A stretch of DNA of 64,000 nt from Pollenia angustigena (GCA_930367215.1 OV884058.1:223242208-223306207); one strand, 5' to 3'. Positions 10,262 through 22,207 are shown, numbered from the stretch's first letter. Numbers and translations: made by a program. Notes: generated by a model not told the origin, from the letters alone.

Positions 10262-10784
10262 AATTAAAAATGTTTGTATGTTTGTTTGTTTGCTTGTTTG
10301 TTTGTTTGTTGGCTTATAGACTCCGAAACTACTGAACCGATTTTCCTGAAATTTTTAAAGTAACATCACGTAAGCCCTAAAAATAAAATAGGCTACTTCT
10401 TTTTTTGATAGGGACAGGGGAATTGGTACCCCCCATAGGATGCCAATATTAATTATCGCATATCTTAAGAGCCGCTGGATGCATTTTGCTGAACTTTTTG
10501 TAGTAGGATCTTCTGAGCCCCAAAATTGAAATCAAATTGCAGCGGCGGAAGTGTCACCCCCATAGGACGCCAATGTTTAATATCGCATATCTTAAGAATT
10601 GTTATAGTAACAATGTTCAAACTTTGTAGAAGTCACTTTTATGGTATACCACACTTTTGAGACAAAAAAAATAAAGCGGGTAGGCGCAGGGGGGAAATAC
10701 CTCCCATAGGATGTATATATTAAATATCTCTCATTTCAAGAAGTGGTTAAAGAAGTGTAGCGAAGCGCACCGGGTTAAGCTAGT
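10262..10784 (+). mobile_element. Helitron-like non-autonomous repeat
   Basis: It starts with a TTTG-rich run, followed by a phrase (ACTGAACCGATTTTCCTGAA) of the type common in insect Helitron-like repeats. It ends GCGAAGCGCACCGGGTTAAG-CTAGT: a short GC palindrome followed by CTAGT, as expected for a Helitron 3' terminus (CTRR before T). Inside are three degenerate copies of a unit with CCYCCCATAGGA (about 10429, 10555 and 10705) followed by AATAT(C)GCATATCTTAAG-like sequence. No Rep/helicase coding is present. The 5' boundary is uncertain. Confidence 0.5.
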
Positions 10785-12230
10785 TAATATATAAAAATAA
10801 AATACACATACATCTCAAACCAAAAATAAAAGTTGAATTACCTAAAATGTTATCGATAGCCAAGAATGCTATTTGGGCATTTTTCAAAATATTCCTTTTC
10901 AGTTTTATCCTTATAACAACTCGTCTCGTCCCAAAAAAGCCAACCTTTGGCCCCTGTGAATATTGGGACTAAAAAATTTACAGGGGCCAAATATTGGCAT
11001 TTTCTGACAGGTTCTAAGTTCGACAATAAAAAAATAAGTATCAGTTGTAAAATACAAGAGAAATAATGATAAATTATAAAAAAATCATATTTGAAATATT
11101 CAACTTTTACACCGAAACTCAAAAAATCGCATAAAAAAATACCGATCCAGTCAAAAGTTATGGAATTTTGACCGCCTTCTCGTAAAATTTCCCACTGTGC
11201 GCCGATTTAAACCTCGCAACTACCATCTTCATAGAGGAAAAAAATCATAATTAATTTGACAGTTTTCAAATTAAACACTTTCTCTTCTTTAGAAAAGTTT
11301 TAATTCGAATGAATAAAATGCGAACATCTGCTCAATGAATTCGAACTGATAACGAGTGATTAAATTAAACTCCATCCACCAGCATTGAGCACAACTTGGA
11401 GCAAAAGTGCATCATTAATTTGTCATAAATAAAAAAAAAAAGAACAAAAAATTCAATAAATATGCACACAGTGGAGTAAAAGTGTTTGGTGAACCAGACG
11501 AACGGAGAGATTGGAGTGGGGTCACATTCAGACAATTTATTACTGCAACAAAAGCACGCAGTCACTCTCTCACTCACTAACACGCGTGAATTTGTTGTTT
11601 TTAAAAGAACAGCAACATTAAAAGTTTAAATTTGTTTCATTCTTGTTGTTGTTGTTATGTATTCACATTCTTAATTTATTTTTTTTTGTTGTTTTTCGTT
11701 GCAGTTTTTCTTGTTTTACAATTAAAAAACCAAATGAAATTTATAAAAAAATAAAAAAAGAATGTTGTGTATAAAGACTAAAAAGAAATTAAGAAAAGGA
11801 TTGATGAAGCAGCAAAACTACTCGTTTGTACTCAAACCAAAGTGTATGAGGGCTTTTTGTTATTGATGTTGTTGTTGGTGCTGTTGCCGTCAGTAGCTGC
11901 TGCCTGCACCAGCAGTTAAACAAAACAAGTGCATTGACATTTAAGAACGTGTAAATGTTATTATTATGTTGCTTTTGAAACGAACGAAGTTTGAAAGAAT
12001 ATGTGCACTTACGGACTGACTGATACACACTTTTACTCGCATGAAGTTTTTTGTATAATTGGCTAGCAGTGATTCAAAGGAATAAATTAGTTGTTAAGAA
12101 AAAAAATAATTTAAGTGAAATTTGTTAAAGTCTTTGTCTGGAAAAGTTTTTTTTTTCAAAAAGTCTGAGTTTATTAATGAGACGGGAAGGAAATATGCCA
12201 TTATTCTCTCCCCTCTAACCAATTAATTAA
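10785..12230. other. AT-rich spacer
   Basis: No supported gene. It contains poly(A)/poly(T) runs and a GTT/TTG trinucleotide-rich stretch (11640-11720 and 11860-11910) of the type common in fly introns and UTRs. Confidence 0.4.
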
Positions 12231-12417
12231 GACCAGGGCTCTCAGTTTTGGAGGTTTATGGAGGATTTTTTTTGTAATTGGTGATTAAAATTTCGTGAAA
12301 ATCCTCAGGTGATTTTTTTGGGGAAAACACATTTTTCGCTGGGGATTTTTGGGGATACTATATTATAAATTCCCTTTTTGCAATTTGGTCAAGATGTCGG
12401 TACAAATTAAATGTGTT

Positions 12418-14148
12418 GTTTCCAGGTAGGCTTGCCAACCGTACTTTATAATAAAGTATTGTACGTTATTTCGAGTAATTTTACTCTATACTTTATGAGA
12501 AAAATAAAGTACGCGAAAATACTTTATTTCTCATGATTAGATTTATCTAGAATTCAAAATAGATTCAGGTTATATTAGTCAGGGTTTTATTAGTTATAAA
12601 ATTATAATACTTATTGTACAAGTTTTTTTTACTAATATCAATTAGTTGTTCTTTAACTGACTAATGGCCATTTTTTGATGTTTTTTTATATTGGCAGGAC
12701 GATTTTTCGAAAAAAAAAAATAATCAGACAGCACTATTCACTTGTTTGTTTTGTTTGAGTACAATAACTGCCTGTTTTTAAAACACAAGTGCAAAACTCT
12801 TTCAAATTACTGCCTGCTTTTAGATCACGAGCACAAAAGTGACTCGTTTAACTAACATTTAAAACAAAATTTCAAGATTTCCATTCCTTAAGGGGGCTCC
12901 CATACAAAATGATTAATAAAGACTAGATAAATATTAAAGAAAACGTACCATAACAGCCAAGGAGTCGCCTAAGCAATTTCTCGAGACAAACTTGTCCCTT
13001 ATCACCACTTCTTAAGGCATGTAAATATTGGGTTTTTTGAAATTAATTAAAATTTTTCGACTTTTGTGAATGACATCAAAAGTTGTTAACAGATTTTAAT
13101 CATTTATAGATTGTTTTGTTTGTTTTTTATATGTCTGAAAAAAATTAGAAGCATAGCTGTAATTTTTTAAAGATTTAAAGTAAACAAAAATTTCGAAATG
13201 TTGCTAAAAAATTATTTTTGTTGCCGAAAAAAATTATGTGTCTAAAAAGGCTGCGCATGTTTGAATAAAATTTAACGTTTAAAGGAAATTTTATTGCGGA
13301 TTTTCGTTTTTTAGACCTCAAGCTTAATTAAATAATAATACTAATAAATTATGTAGTTAAATTCAAACGAAAATTCATTTTAAACATATTAAAATTCATT
13401 TAAAAAACGAATGATTTTTTCATTAATTTCAAAATTTTTTATTTATTGAACTTCATATTTCTTAAAATTGAATAGTTTTTACTTTTAAAAAATATATTTT
13501 AACCGACAAAAATCAAACTACATAACAAAATAAATACGGAAAAACATTATTTTTTGGTAGTTTGTTTTTTGAATAACAAACATAAATGTTAAAAATTATA
13601 ATTATTCGTAAAATAACTATATTTTTATTAAATTTTAACAGTACGGAAAACGAATTTAATAACCCACAATCAGTTACTGTAATAATTTTATGAGTGCACG
13701 CAAAAATAAAATAGTGGTAAACACAAAATCATTCTTTCCATGTTTCTGTTGTTTTTATTACGAATTATAAGTGGTATATAGCAAACACTTACGATTTATA
13801 AGATAAGACTAAGATGTATGGAAATTTTACGAATTAACGAGATTTTTTCAAGGGACCGACAGTTTATTACGAATTATCGGGAATTACGATTCATCGGGGT
13901 ACGAATTATCGGGATTTGACTGTATAACAATAAAAATAAATTAATTGTACTTTATATTTATACTGTGTACTTTTTTTCTTAACCTTTAATATTCAATGTA
14001 CTTTAATTGCAACAAAAAAAGTTTGGAACCCTATTTCCAGGTGACAAACAATTGATTGTGTAGTAAAATTTATATGAAAAGTACTCAAAAAACTGAGTGA
14101 TTTTCATATAAATTTTTTTACACAATCAGTTGCCTGTCACCTGGAAAC
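12418..14148. mobile_element. Small palindromic MITE, split by the hAT element
   Basis: With the hAT insert and one duplication copy set aside, GTTTCCAGG joins TGACAAACAATTGATTGTG to give a hairpin. Its other arm at 14100-14148 ends CAATCAGTTGCCTGTCACCTGGAAAC. The two arms are inverted repeats over about 45 bp with few mismatches, around a core at about 14083-14097. The hAT landed inside the terminal repeat, so the MITE is the older insertion. Confidence 0.65.
12427..14033. mobile_element. Non-autonomous hAT-type element, 8-bp TSD
   Basis: The ends are TAGGCTTGCCAAC (left) and GTTTGGAACCCTA (right), imperfect inverted repeats of the TAGGG(T)TGCCA type. They are flanked by a perfect 8-bp duplication TTTCCAGG (12419-12426 and 14034-14041). 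An 8-bp duplication is the hAT hallmark. Near both ends the words CTTTAT/GTACTTTA recur. The 1,607-bp interior is AT-rich with no coding. Confidence 0.75.
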
Positions 14149-14291
14149 ATCACATAAGGCTTTTTTGCGATTTAAACCCCTTTCAAGCGCTTGTTGAAAT
14201 AGTTTTAAGTAGGCTTTTTGTACCAACAAGTGTTACATCTGTTAAACAAGTCTTTTTGTATAATGAATATATGTAACTAAAATCATTATTT

Positions 14292-14716
14292 CCCTGCAAA
14301 TAAAATTGGACCACCTGACCCATTTTGATAAAATGGACTACTCCATGGACTAGTCCGATGTAATGCAAGCATGGACCATGCCATTGTTAAAAAGTGTTTG
14401 TAGTGAGACGACATGTCTTCGTTTTTTAACGACATGCTTTCGTGTTTAAACGACTTCAAAACTAATCCTCTTGAGTATACCATGGAGTAGTTTTAAAACT
14501 ACTCCTTACTGGTCCAAAGGTGGGTTATATACCATGGAGTAGTTTTAAAATTACTCCTTAGTGGTCCAAAGGTGAGTTATATGGTCCTCTCCTAGGACAT
14601 CGTAATGTTAAATAGACCAGGTTTTTTCCATACGTTTGGGTTACTTGTGGACTAGTCCTGGTCCCTTGTGGACTACTCTTTACACGCGTGTTTGGACTGG
14701 TCCTATTATTTGCAGG
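14292..14716 (+). mobile_element. MITE family A, copy 1 (CCCTGCAAATAA termini)
   Basis: About 90% or more identical by eye to 30156-30581. It starts CCCTGCAAATAA and ends TTATTTGCAGG, with one terminal G missing. It contains two tandem copies of a unit of about 60 bp built round the palindrome AGTAGTTTTAAAACTACT (the second copy here has one change). The flanks (TT on both sides) fit a 2-bp duplication. Confidence 0.8.
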
Positions 14717-15460
14717 TTTGCAACAGAATGCATATGTATATGTATGTATGAGTTCCCTGCAGGAAATGTCCCTAGTGAATCTGTACGGATTCACTATTGA
14801 CACAGTTCCCAGTACTAGTGACTTATTTTACCCCAGGCAATGTTGTTTACAATAGACATTTAACATGTGCGTGTCTTTGGAAATCTACTACTACGTTGGT
14901 ACTACTGACTATGTAGTTCCTTTGGGAACATATGTAGACATTGGAACCAGAGAATCGCTAGTACATTTTAGTTAAAGTTGTCTACACTTTTTGTAAAAAT
15001 ACGAAATCATAACAATCTTTTTTTAATTATTTCTACAACTTTTATAGGAATTGTACTTCTCAGTTGTTATTGATTAAATCTTTTTCGTATTAAAGCCAAA
15101 TAAAGTGGCAAATTTAATGTAGTGTAGACACATCGTTGACAATGTCACCAATATAGTCAACGAAACTGGTGACTTGGAGACACTTCTACCCAGGTTTTCT
15201 TCAGGGTTATAAGATGCTCTTCTTAGAAAAAATAAACACTTTAAAATAATGCAGCTTGCTGTGACAATTTTTAAACAAACAGCATGTAAAACAAAATTGC
15301 ATTGGCTGATAAATCAGAAGATTTTTTTATTACGTTTTTACGTTACCCTTGTTGCATACTTTACATGTGTACGTAGATATGAGAACTCAAAGAATAAATA
15401 ACATTAGTTTTAATAATATTACACAAATGGATTTATTTAAATAAATCAATGTGCATATTT
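14717..15460. other. AT-rich spacer with short CACTAG/GTGACT-type words
   Basis: No coding or clear boundaries. The phrase GGAAATGTCCCTAGTG (14761-14776) resembles the end of the PIF-type MITE at 34029-34282 and may be a fragment of it. Confidence 0.3.
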
Positions 15461-15574
15461 ATTTTAGGGAAATGTGGGGATTTTTGGGGATAAGAAAACA
15501 ACTATTTTGGGGATTTTTGGGGATGAGAAATCGCAAATTGGGGAAAAGGCTTTAAATAAAACTGGGAACCCTCA

Positions 15575-15960
15575 CTCAGACTTTCTGAATAAAAACTTTC
15601 ACAGCAGCAAGAGCGGAAAGCGTTTTCTAGCTATAAAAAATTCTCAAGCTTATACAATTTGTATGAAGCACCCCAAAATATCGCAGCGTCAACGCTTTGC
15701 AATTAGAAAAATTCTATTTTGACAGCGCGTTTAATAGTAAAGTTGGCCACTGTTGTTAATAAATTATGGCAATTTAGCTATTTTTTTTGTCAATCTAGCG
15801 GTTTTATCTCCATTTTGTATTTCTATTATGTTTGTTTTATTAAACAAGAAAGTTAAGCTGTTCGCCACAAAACGTTGACGCTCCTGTTTAGATATGGAAT
15901 ATCAGTATAAAAGCTAAGAGGAAAAAAACTTTCCACCTTCTGCTCTTGTACGGCTGTCAT
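15575..15960 (+). mobile_element. Relic of the hAT family found complete at 34503-36265
   Basis: Blocks align by eye with 35100-35203 and 35907-36080: GCGTTTTCTAG, AACGCTTTGCA, GGAAATTTAGC-like words, TCAAT(C/G)TAGCG, ATATCAGT/CGTATAAAAGCTAAG. The stretch GTTGTTAATAAATTATGG (15751-15768) corresponds to the point where the 34.5-kb copy carries a TTAA-flanked insert, so this is the unoccupied version of that site. Confidence 0.6.
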
Positions 15961-17215
15961 TGTGGGAACCCAGATTATATAATGAACCTAATAAAGAAAA
16001 CATCTCTTATTTGAAAGAATTTTATAAATTATGAATTTACTCGCTTACACTTCTGCAACATTTGTGTTGGTGCTACCGCTGCAATAATAATCATCATCAT
16101 CTTTATAATGGTGATGATTTTAATGTTGCTGAACGCTTTATTTCTTTTTCTGTTTTCCAGATTTGTCTTCCTCTTCCTCCAAAAACAACATGAACGTGAA
16201 TGATTATAAGAAAGAAAAGGGTCGTTGGAGTATAAACGATCAATTTGTAATGTTTTGTCGATGTTGTTGCTATTGTTGTCCGTCGTTGTCTGAAATTTTT
16301 TTTTTTTTTATTATATGGCTTGCAACAACAACAGAAAGCGAAAACCAAACAAAAACGAAAGAAATGAAACGCAAAGTTCATTATAAAGTATTTTATTACT
16401 GGTGAGAAATTGGAGCTGAGAAGAAAGAAAAAACGTACCAGAGGAGCGGGAATTCACGGTTCAGAACCCATGACTTCCTTTTAAAAAGAAGATTAAGAGT
16501 CAGATCTATTGTAATTAGAGGAAACTTTTTGTATTTGTTTTAAAGGCAAACACATTTTATATGGAGAGAGTGCAAAAAAATATAATTTTTTTATAAAAAT
16601 TGCCTAATAAACTTTATTTCCTTCAACATTAATATGCTTGAATTTTCATTAAAAATATATAAAACAAATTAAATGAAAAGGGATTCCTATTTAACAAGTT
16701 TTCCTTTTAAAATTGAGAAAATTTAAAAGTAAAATTTCTCTTAAAGGAAAATTTGAAAATACCTTTGTATGATCTCACTTGCCTTGCCTAAATAAACAAA
16801 GTCCTGAAATAATAAATGCACCCTTAAAATTTTTTTAAATTTAAGGGATATTTTTAAAATGTATGGTTTTTTGTTTTAACATTTTTTAAAATATCTCTTA
16901 AGCAAAAATTTTCCTTAAAAAACATTTTGTTTTTTTAATAAAGGGGATGTTAAAAAAAATTAAACTTGCCTTGATCACATTTTACGTGAATAGAAAACAC
17001 ATTTTTGTAGATGGACACCTCCAACAAAACTATTTATATCGAACAATTTCTAAACATGTTATGGTAACTTTAACCACATTGTTGTAATCGGAAACTAAAT
17101 TATGGTAGGTAGCCACAACCATATTATGGTTTTGTGTATTTTTTTTTGGCTAAAAGGGTCTCTTATTTTTATTTCTTCTTTATAATTTTGCTATCATTGT
17201 AAAGGGTGGTCCAAC
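15961..17215. other. AT-rich spacer
   Basis: No gene supported. Short open frames near 16100-16405 have low-complexity composition. AAAATTT/TTAAA words are frequent from 16600 to 16960. Confidence 0.35.
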
Positions 17216-17830
17216 CAAAACGCGCCGTGTTAATTGCATATAAAACAAAAAGTTTTCAGAGAATTATCTTAATATTTCTTATTATGATAGAAGGAAATAT
17301 GACAATTATGTGGGATATAAAATATCGGCAAAATGTTCGACACGGCTTTGGCATATTTCTACCTGATGGTTCATATTTTTAAGGGCTCTGAGACATAATT
17401 GAGGTTCAATGTCGTTAATGTGCCGAATTATCTATCTCATCCTTTAGCTCTTGAATTTTTCTTGACGTACACTTTTTCTTTTAAATGTCCCCAATGAAAG
17501 AGGTCCAACGGTGTCAAATCACGTAATCTTGGCGGCCAATTAACATCGCCACGACGTGAGATACACGGCCATTGAATTTCTCGCGCAAAAGAGCCATTGT
17601 TTTGTTGGCTGTGTGGCCGGTCCATAACCTCCATGTCCATATCCTCAATTTCTGGCCACAAGCAGTCCGTTATTATCTCGCGATGGCCGACCTCAATTTC
17701 GAAGAAGTACGACCCGTTGAGGCCGTCAGCCCATAAACCGCACCAAACAGTCACTCTTTGTGGATGCTTCGTTTTTTAACAATCAACTATTCCGTAATTG
17801 CACCGCATCCTTTACGATCTGTATTGAAGA
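17216..17830 (-). pseudogene. Mariner-type (DUF4817-type family) transposase C-terminal relic
   Basis: On the minus strand the segment 17437-17760 reads VTVWCGLWADG, then EIITDCLWPEIEDMD, and later DVNWPPRLRDLTPLDLFHWG followed by LKEKVYVKK. This is the order of the last part of IS630/Tc1/mariner transposases (second and third catalytic Asp region). Several positions are changed, for example the usual QQDGATCHTA is not preserved. The N-terminal part is missing. GGGTGGTCCAACC at about 17204-17217 may be the outer end. It is non-functional. Confidence 0.7.
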
Positions 17831-17990
17831 CTGTTCATTTATTCAACAGCGAGTTAAAAGATGCACAGATTGGTCTAAGTGGGTATCCTTCCTAATGGAT
17901 ATTACGTAGTCCATACATTCTAGGTGCCGATGTATGGCATCGAGTTCAATAAAACTGTTTTATTTTTGAAAACATTTTTGAAACGAAATA

Positions 17991-18243
17991 ATATCTGTGG
18001 CATTTTGACAAAATATCTTAAGTCAAATTTAAAAAGTTGAAAAAATGTTGTTAATCATGAAAATTTTCATTCAAAAAACATGTTTGTTAAAGTTTTTAAA
18101 ATTTTGTTTTATTAACGAAATTTTTCCTTAATTTTGGTTTATTTTAATATTAAATTAAAATCATTTTTTTGAACGAGATTTTTTTAAAAACTTTTTTGCT
18201 ATCTTCTCCCGACTTAATATGTTTTGTCAAAATGCCACAGATA
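17991..18243. mobile_element. Short inverted-repeat element (ATATCTGTGGCATTTTGACA ends)
   Basis: ATATCTGTGGCATTTTGACA at 17991-18010 is matched by its reverse complement near 18223-18242, with the similarity continuing a few bases inward. A third arm with one change (GGCGTTTTG) sits at 18632-18660, in direct orientation to the left arm. Confidence 0.6.
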
Positions 18244-18483
18244 TGTATGTACTTATCTAATAGATGCAAATTAGTGTTGCCAGCCTAATAATTTGTGAAT
18301 TTTGTTGAAGTCATATGTTTGCTGAAAACTTTTTTGTTAAATTTTATTCTAGTTAAAAGGTACATAAAAAGGTGCATGAAAATAAGAACAGTGCGAGTTC
18401 CGTTTTAAAAAGAAAAAAATCCAATTTAAAGATTTTATGAATTAATATTAATTTATAATCGATATATTTGTTAATTACATATG

Positions 18484-18712
18484 TAAGAAAAATATATTAA
18501 TTTGCTGGACTTAAAGACCCTTAAGCAATTTTTTTAAAATAAATTTTTAAGCAAAATTTTTATTTTTAAGAACAAAATTAATTTTTAAACAAAGAACACC
18601 TCTACCCTCTTAATAAAAAGTTCATACCTACATATCTGTGGCGTTTTGACAAAATATCTTAAAAATTGTTTAAAGGTTTAAAGGATCCATCAAATTAATA
18701 TATTTTTCTTAT
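18484..18712. repeat. Inverted repeat with AAGAAAAATATATTAATTTG arms
   Basis: The arm at 18484-18535 and its inverted copy at 18660-18712 pair over about 50 bp with mismatches. They enclose the third ATATCTGTGGC arm. Confidence 0.5.
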
Positions 18713-18716
18713 ATAT

Positions 18717-20243
18717 GGGCATTTCCATGTCTTCGTACGTGACATTTGACGCCTTCAGAGAGATAGAAATTTTGCAAAAATAGTATTAACTGGAAATTTT
18801 TTTGTATCATAATGTTTCATTTGGAGGTATATATATAGTATGAAAAAAATAATTTCAAATTCGGAACCTTGTTGTCCAAAATATCGGGCAAAATAAGTGC
18901 ATATCGTACTTGACATTAAACGGAAGAAATATTTGGGTGAATGTAAAAAAATACGAAAATCTGCGAATTGTGGGAAGGTTTTCTCCTTTTTTAAATTTCA
19001 CACATTAAACCACATATTTTTTCTTTATAAGCCGTAATTGGAAAAAAAATAAAATAAAAACAAAATGTAATATCGTTCGTGACATACCGTACGTGACAGA
19101 TTTTTCTCTTATGGTATTTACATGGCATGAAATATATTTTTTGTAAATATATGTATATAAAAACTTAAAACAAACAAGTAAGAAAGTATAGTCAGCCAAG
19201 CCGTCCATGGGATACACTATAATATTTAAAAAAAAATTTTTTTTGAGAGTGTACCCTACTTGAGGTGTGGGGCCAATCAAGATCGCCAGCACTGAATTAT
19301 CCTATGAGGTTAAGAATTCTATAAAAGTTATTTGTGCCGAATATTATTTAGTTCATCAATATGAGGTTTGTTTGCCCCTAGCCGATTTAAGGAAGGGGGT
19401 TTATATGGGACCTATGGTTAATTTTGGACCTACCCGCACAACATTTTGTCATGACATAGTACTATCGTAAAATTCATTGTTTGAAATTCTTATGTAAATA
19501 CCAACATTTATAAGGAAGTTATAGCCCTTAAAGCTATTTTCGGGAGTAGCACTTGTATGGGAACTATGGTCAAATATGGACCGATTCCAAAAAAATTTTG
19601 TGAGATAATTTTGATTGTAATAATATAAGGTTTGACCAAATTTAAACTAAATACCAAAATAATAAGATGATGCATTTAGTTGCATTTTAGTACTTACAAT
19701 ATCGTACGTGACGAGCTTTAAAAGCTTATAAAGTTTGTTTTAAACCAATTTAAAAAAAAAATTCCGATCAATATTTATTTACTTCAAATATCTTGCTTTG
19801 AAGTTTTATTTTGAAATACCAAAGACTGACCAATTTCATATGACAAAGATAAATGATGTTTTCGCACCACGTACGTGACATTAGAATAGCATCCAAAACA
19901 AACACAAAAATATACCGCTAATCGAACTATAAATTTGTTCTTTTGTCATGGATCTTGTTCATTGTTGTTGTAACATTAATTTTAAAGTATAATTGCAATA
20001 TTACCGGTATCTGTATTTAATCGGCAGAATATTAAAAATTGCCAATTGCAGTTACTAAAAAAATGAATCAATGAGAAAGTGAGTTTAAACTATTATTTTT
20101 TGCTTTTAAAAAAATTGTAATAAGCTATAAGTACCCCGGCATAGTAAAGTTTGGGTGTTTTTTCCTTTCTACCATATTTGAAAAAAGTTTCAAGCGTTTA
20201 AATTTTTTGAGTCGTGGTTTACATTTTCATGGAAATGCCCACA
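18717..20243. mobile_element. Inner element with GGGCATTTCCATG ends and CGTACGTGAC repeats
   Basis: GGGCATTTCCATG at 18717 is mirrored by CATGGAAATGCCC ending near 20243. Between them CGTACGTGAC or a one-base variant occurs at 18734, 18905, 19074, 19088, 19703 and 19870, in one orientation. Another TATACCC-type fragment (about 19172-19660) appears to be inserted in the middle. No coding is seen. Confidence 0.55.
19172..19660. repeat. Fragment of the TATACCC/GGGTATA dispersed repeat class
   Basis: It starts with ACAAGTAAGAAAGTATAGTC, close to the ACAAGTAAGAGTGCTATA-type end of that class. It contains TTTATATGGGACCTATGGTT, the same phrase that is tandemly repeated at 24.2-24.9 kb. Confidence 0.5.
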
Positions 20244-20480
20244 TTTCGATATTTGAAAAAAGTGCTAGCGAATTTTCGCAAAATTAATAAAATCTTTAAA
20301 TATATTTTTTTCTTTGTAATATCGGAACACGCACTGTTCCTATTTGTATGCTTTATACTTTTTAACTAGAATATTAAACAAAAAAGTTTTCAGCAAACAT
20401 AGGTACCTATGACTTCAGCAAAATTCACAAATTATTAGGCTGGCAACACTCATTTGCATCTATCATACATAACTATCGAA

Positions 20481-21790
20481 CCAACAACAACAGCAACAAC
20501 ATTGTCGTCAACCTCCTCAACGCACATTGACGTCGTCATTGCCGTTGTCGTCTCATCGCATTAAATTGTGGTGGCGATCAATGACCTAATACAACAACAT
20601 TTAAACTAAAAAAACAACAACAACATAGAAACACAGCTAGCGATCATTAAATGAATACTTTTTTCCTTTGCTGCAATGAAGTCGAACAACAAACAACATT
20701 TACACAGAAATCAAAAATACAATAGAGACAGCAGCAGCATAAACTGCAGAGAAGTCAAGCGCTGGAAATCATAAAAATATATAGTAAATTATACTATATA
20801 CATACATACATATGTATAGGTATATATGTATATTTATATTGTAGTAGACGACTGACTATTCGCTACATGCAGATACAAAACAAACAGCAGAAAAATTTGC
20901 AATACAATAAATTGGTGGCAAATGCAAAACAAGAAGAAACAAAAACGTATCTTTTTTCTTGGTTTGTTTGATGTGTGAAGGCAAGGAAAATAAAAAAATA
21001 AAGAAACAAAGTAGCAGCAGAAGTCGAAGGCAAGAATACGAATGAGGTGGTGCTGTGAATTGAGCTGAGGAGGGTAAAACAAACAAAAATCTAAAAAAAT
21101 CGTCTGTCAGTCAGACTACTTGAGACATTTTTTTGTTCAGTCTCACCGTCGTCCATTTGTTGTCTGTCCTTCTATTGCTTTGTGTAAGTGTGTGCAGGTA
21201 TTGTAATGTATACATGTGTATGTGCTGTCCTTCAAATGGACAAAAAAAAAAAAAGTTTTGTAAACATTTTTTGACTTACAACATGCACTTTTTTATTTGC
21301 TAGTTACTTTTTCATTAGACCAAAGTTTTAATACTTATGCATAGTCCGTCGTTGTACTTTTAGCATTAGTGCTGGTACTTGCTTACTTACTTACTTACTT
21401 AGTCATTGAACACATTTTAACAAAACAACTGCGACTTACAGACGTCGCCGCTGTCGTTCTGTACAAACAAATAACTATAGACATGCAACTGAACTTTTAT
21501 TTAATTCAAATTGAACGAGTATGAATCAACTAAATTGCAGAAAAAAATGCTCGTATCAAATTCAAGACGAAAACGCAAACAAACATATTTCGAATCCTAA
21601 TGTGTGAAGCTAATGAACTCTTTATTTCCAACAGTTTAATGATGGAATGTGGCGACATTTAGAAAAAAGGATGACGGACGGACAAAGACAAGTGACTAGT
21701 TTTGAAAACAAGAATCGGAAGGTATTGAAAATCACAGATTACGATCCTTTTTCGACAAAACGTACCTTTTAAATACTTATGTATGTACTT
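20481..21790. other. Low-complexity CAA/CAG-rich and microsatellite spacer
   Basis: Contains (CAA)n-type stretches at 20480-20760, an (ACTT)n run at 21380-21402, and TATGTATA-type words. No open frame shows protein-like composition. Such sequence is common in long introns or UTRs of fly genes, but no exon can be supported. Confidence 0.4.
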
Positions 21791-22077
21791 ATTAAACCCT
21801 TCCCCGAAGGTAAAAGGGTATATATAATTTTGTCATTCCATTTGTAATTTCTTCAATATTGATGTTGGACCCTTTAAAGTATAAATACTCTAGATCCTTT
21901 TAAGTAGCGAAGTTGATTTAAAGATGTCCATCTGTCTGTCCGTTGAAATAATTTTGCCAAAGACCACAGATGTGATGGGGTTATTTGGGCATTTCCGTCA
22001 AAAGGTCCACCGTGACCGAAAATTTAAAAGTTAATAAAAGCTGATTATTTAACGATATTGTTATAGAGAAATATTTA

Positions 22078-22207
22078 CTGCCAGTTTAACGATGTCGAAC
22101 GTCTTCGTTCGCATAGAAAATTATATTTAACACAAAAACAAATGTTCGAATTTTGTTTTTGTAATATTCTATGCGAACGTTAACGTTCGAAATCGATGAA
22201 CAGGCTG
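22078..22207. mobile_element. 130-bp palindromic MITE, 3-bp TTA duplication
   Basis: The arms are CTGCCAGTTTAACGATGTCG... and its imperfect reverse complement ending ...CGATGAACAGGCTG. TTA at 22075-22077 and 22208-22210 flanks it. The related copy at about 44850 reads straight through (GAAATATTTAGATTTTTC), giving an unoccupied site. TTA duplication suggests the PIF/Harbinger type. Confidence 0.7.

Larger units (their letters stand above)
12310..15545. repeat. Direct repeats of GGGGATTTTTGGGGA(T)
   Basis: GGGGATTTTTGGGGATA occurs near 12338-12355, and closely related copies occur near 15476-15492 and 15510-15526, bracketing the nested elements. Nearby CAGGGCTCTCAGTTTT (12236) and the reverse complement of AAAACTGGGAACCCT (15560) may be the inverted ends of a larger host element of about 3.3 kb. 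That larger unit is only a suggestion. Confidence 0.35.
18250..20480. mobile_element. Long terminal-inverted-repeat element, about 2.2 kb
   Basis: 18258-18410 and 20326-20475 are inverted copies over about 150 bp. Shared words include GTGTTGCCAGCCTAATAATT, GCTGAAAACTTTTTTGTT, ATTCTAGTTAAAA and GAACAGTGCG. The interior has no coding and contains further nested structures. Confidence 0.7.

Noticed and set aside
12236..15575. A single 3.3-kb hAT bounded by CAGGGCTCTCAG and CTGGGAACCCT
   Set aside because: Flanking 8-bp sequences do not match and the GGGGATTTTTGGGGA words are direct, not inverted.
16103..16405. Short overlapping frames on both strands, with an acceptor-like TTTTCCAG before one
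   Set aside because: Low-complexity residues (Cys/Lys/Phe runs) and no matching donor; cannot be supported as an exon.
18734..19879. Hypoxia or stress response enhancer, from the ACGTG cores
   Set aside because: The motifs lie inside an inverted-repeat element and recur in a related element; a transposon role is simpler. Kept only as an alternative.
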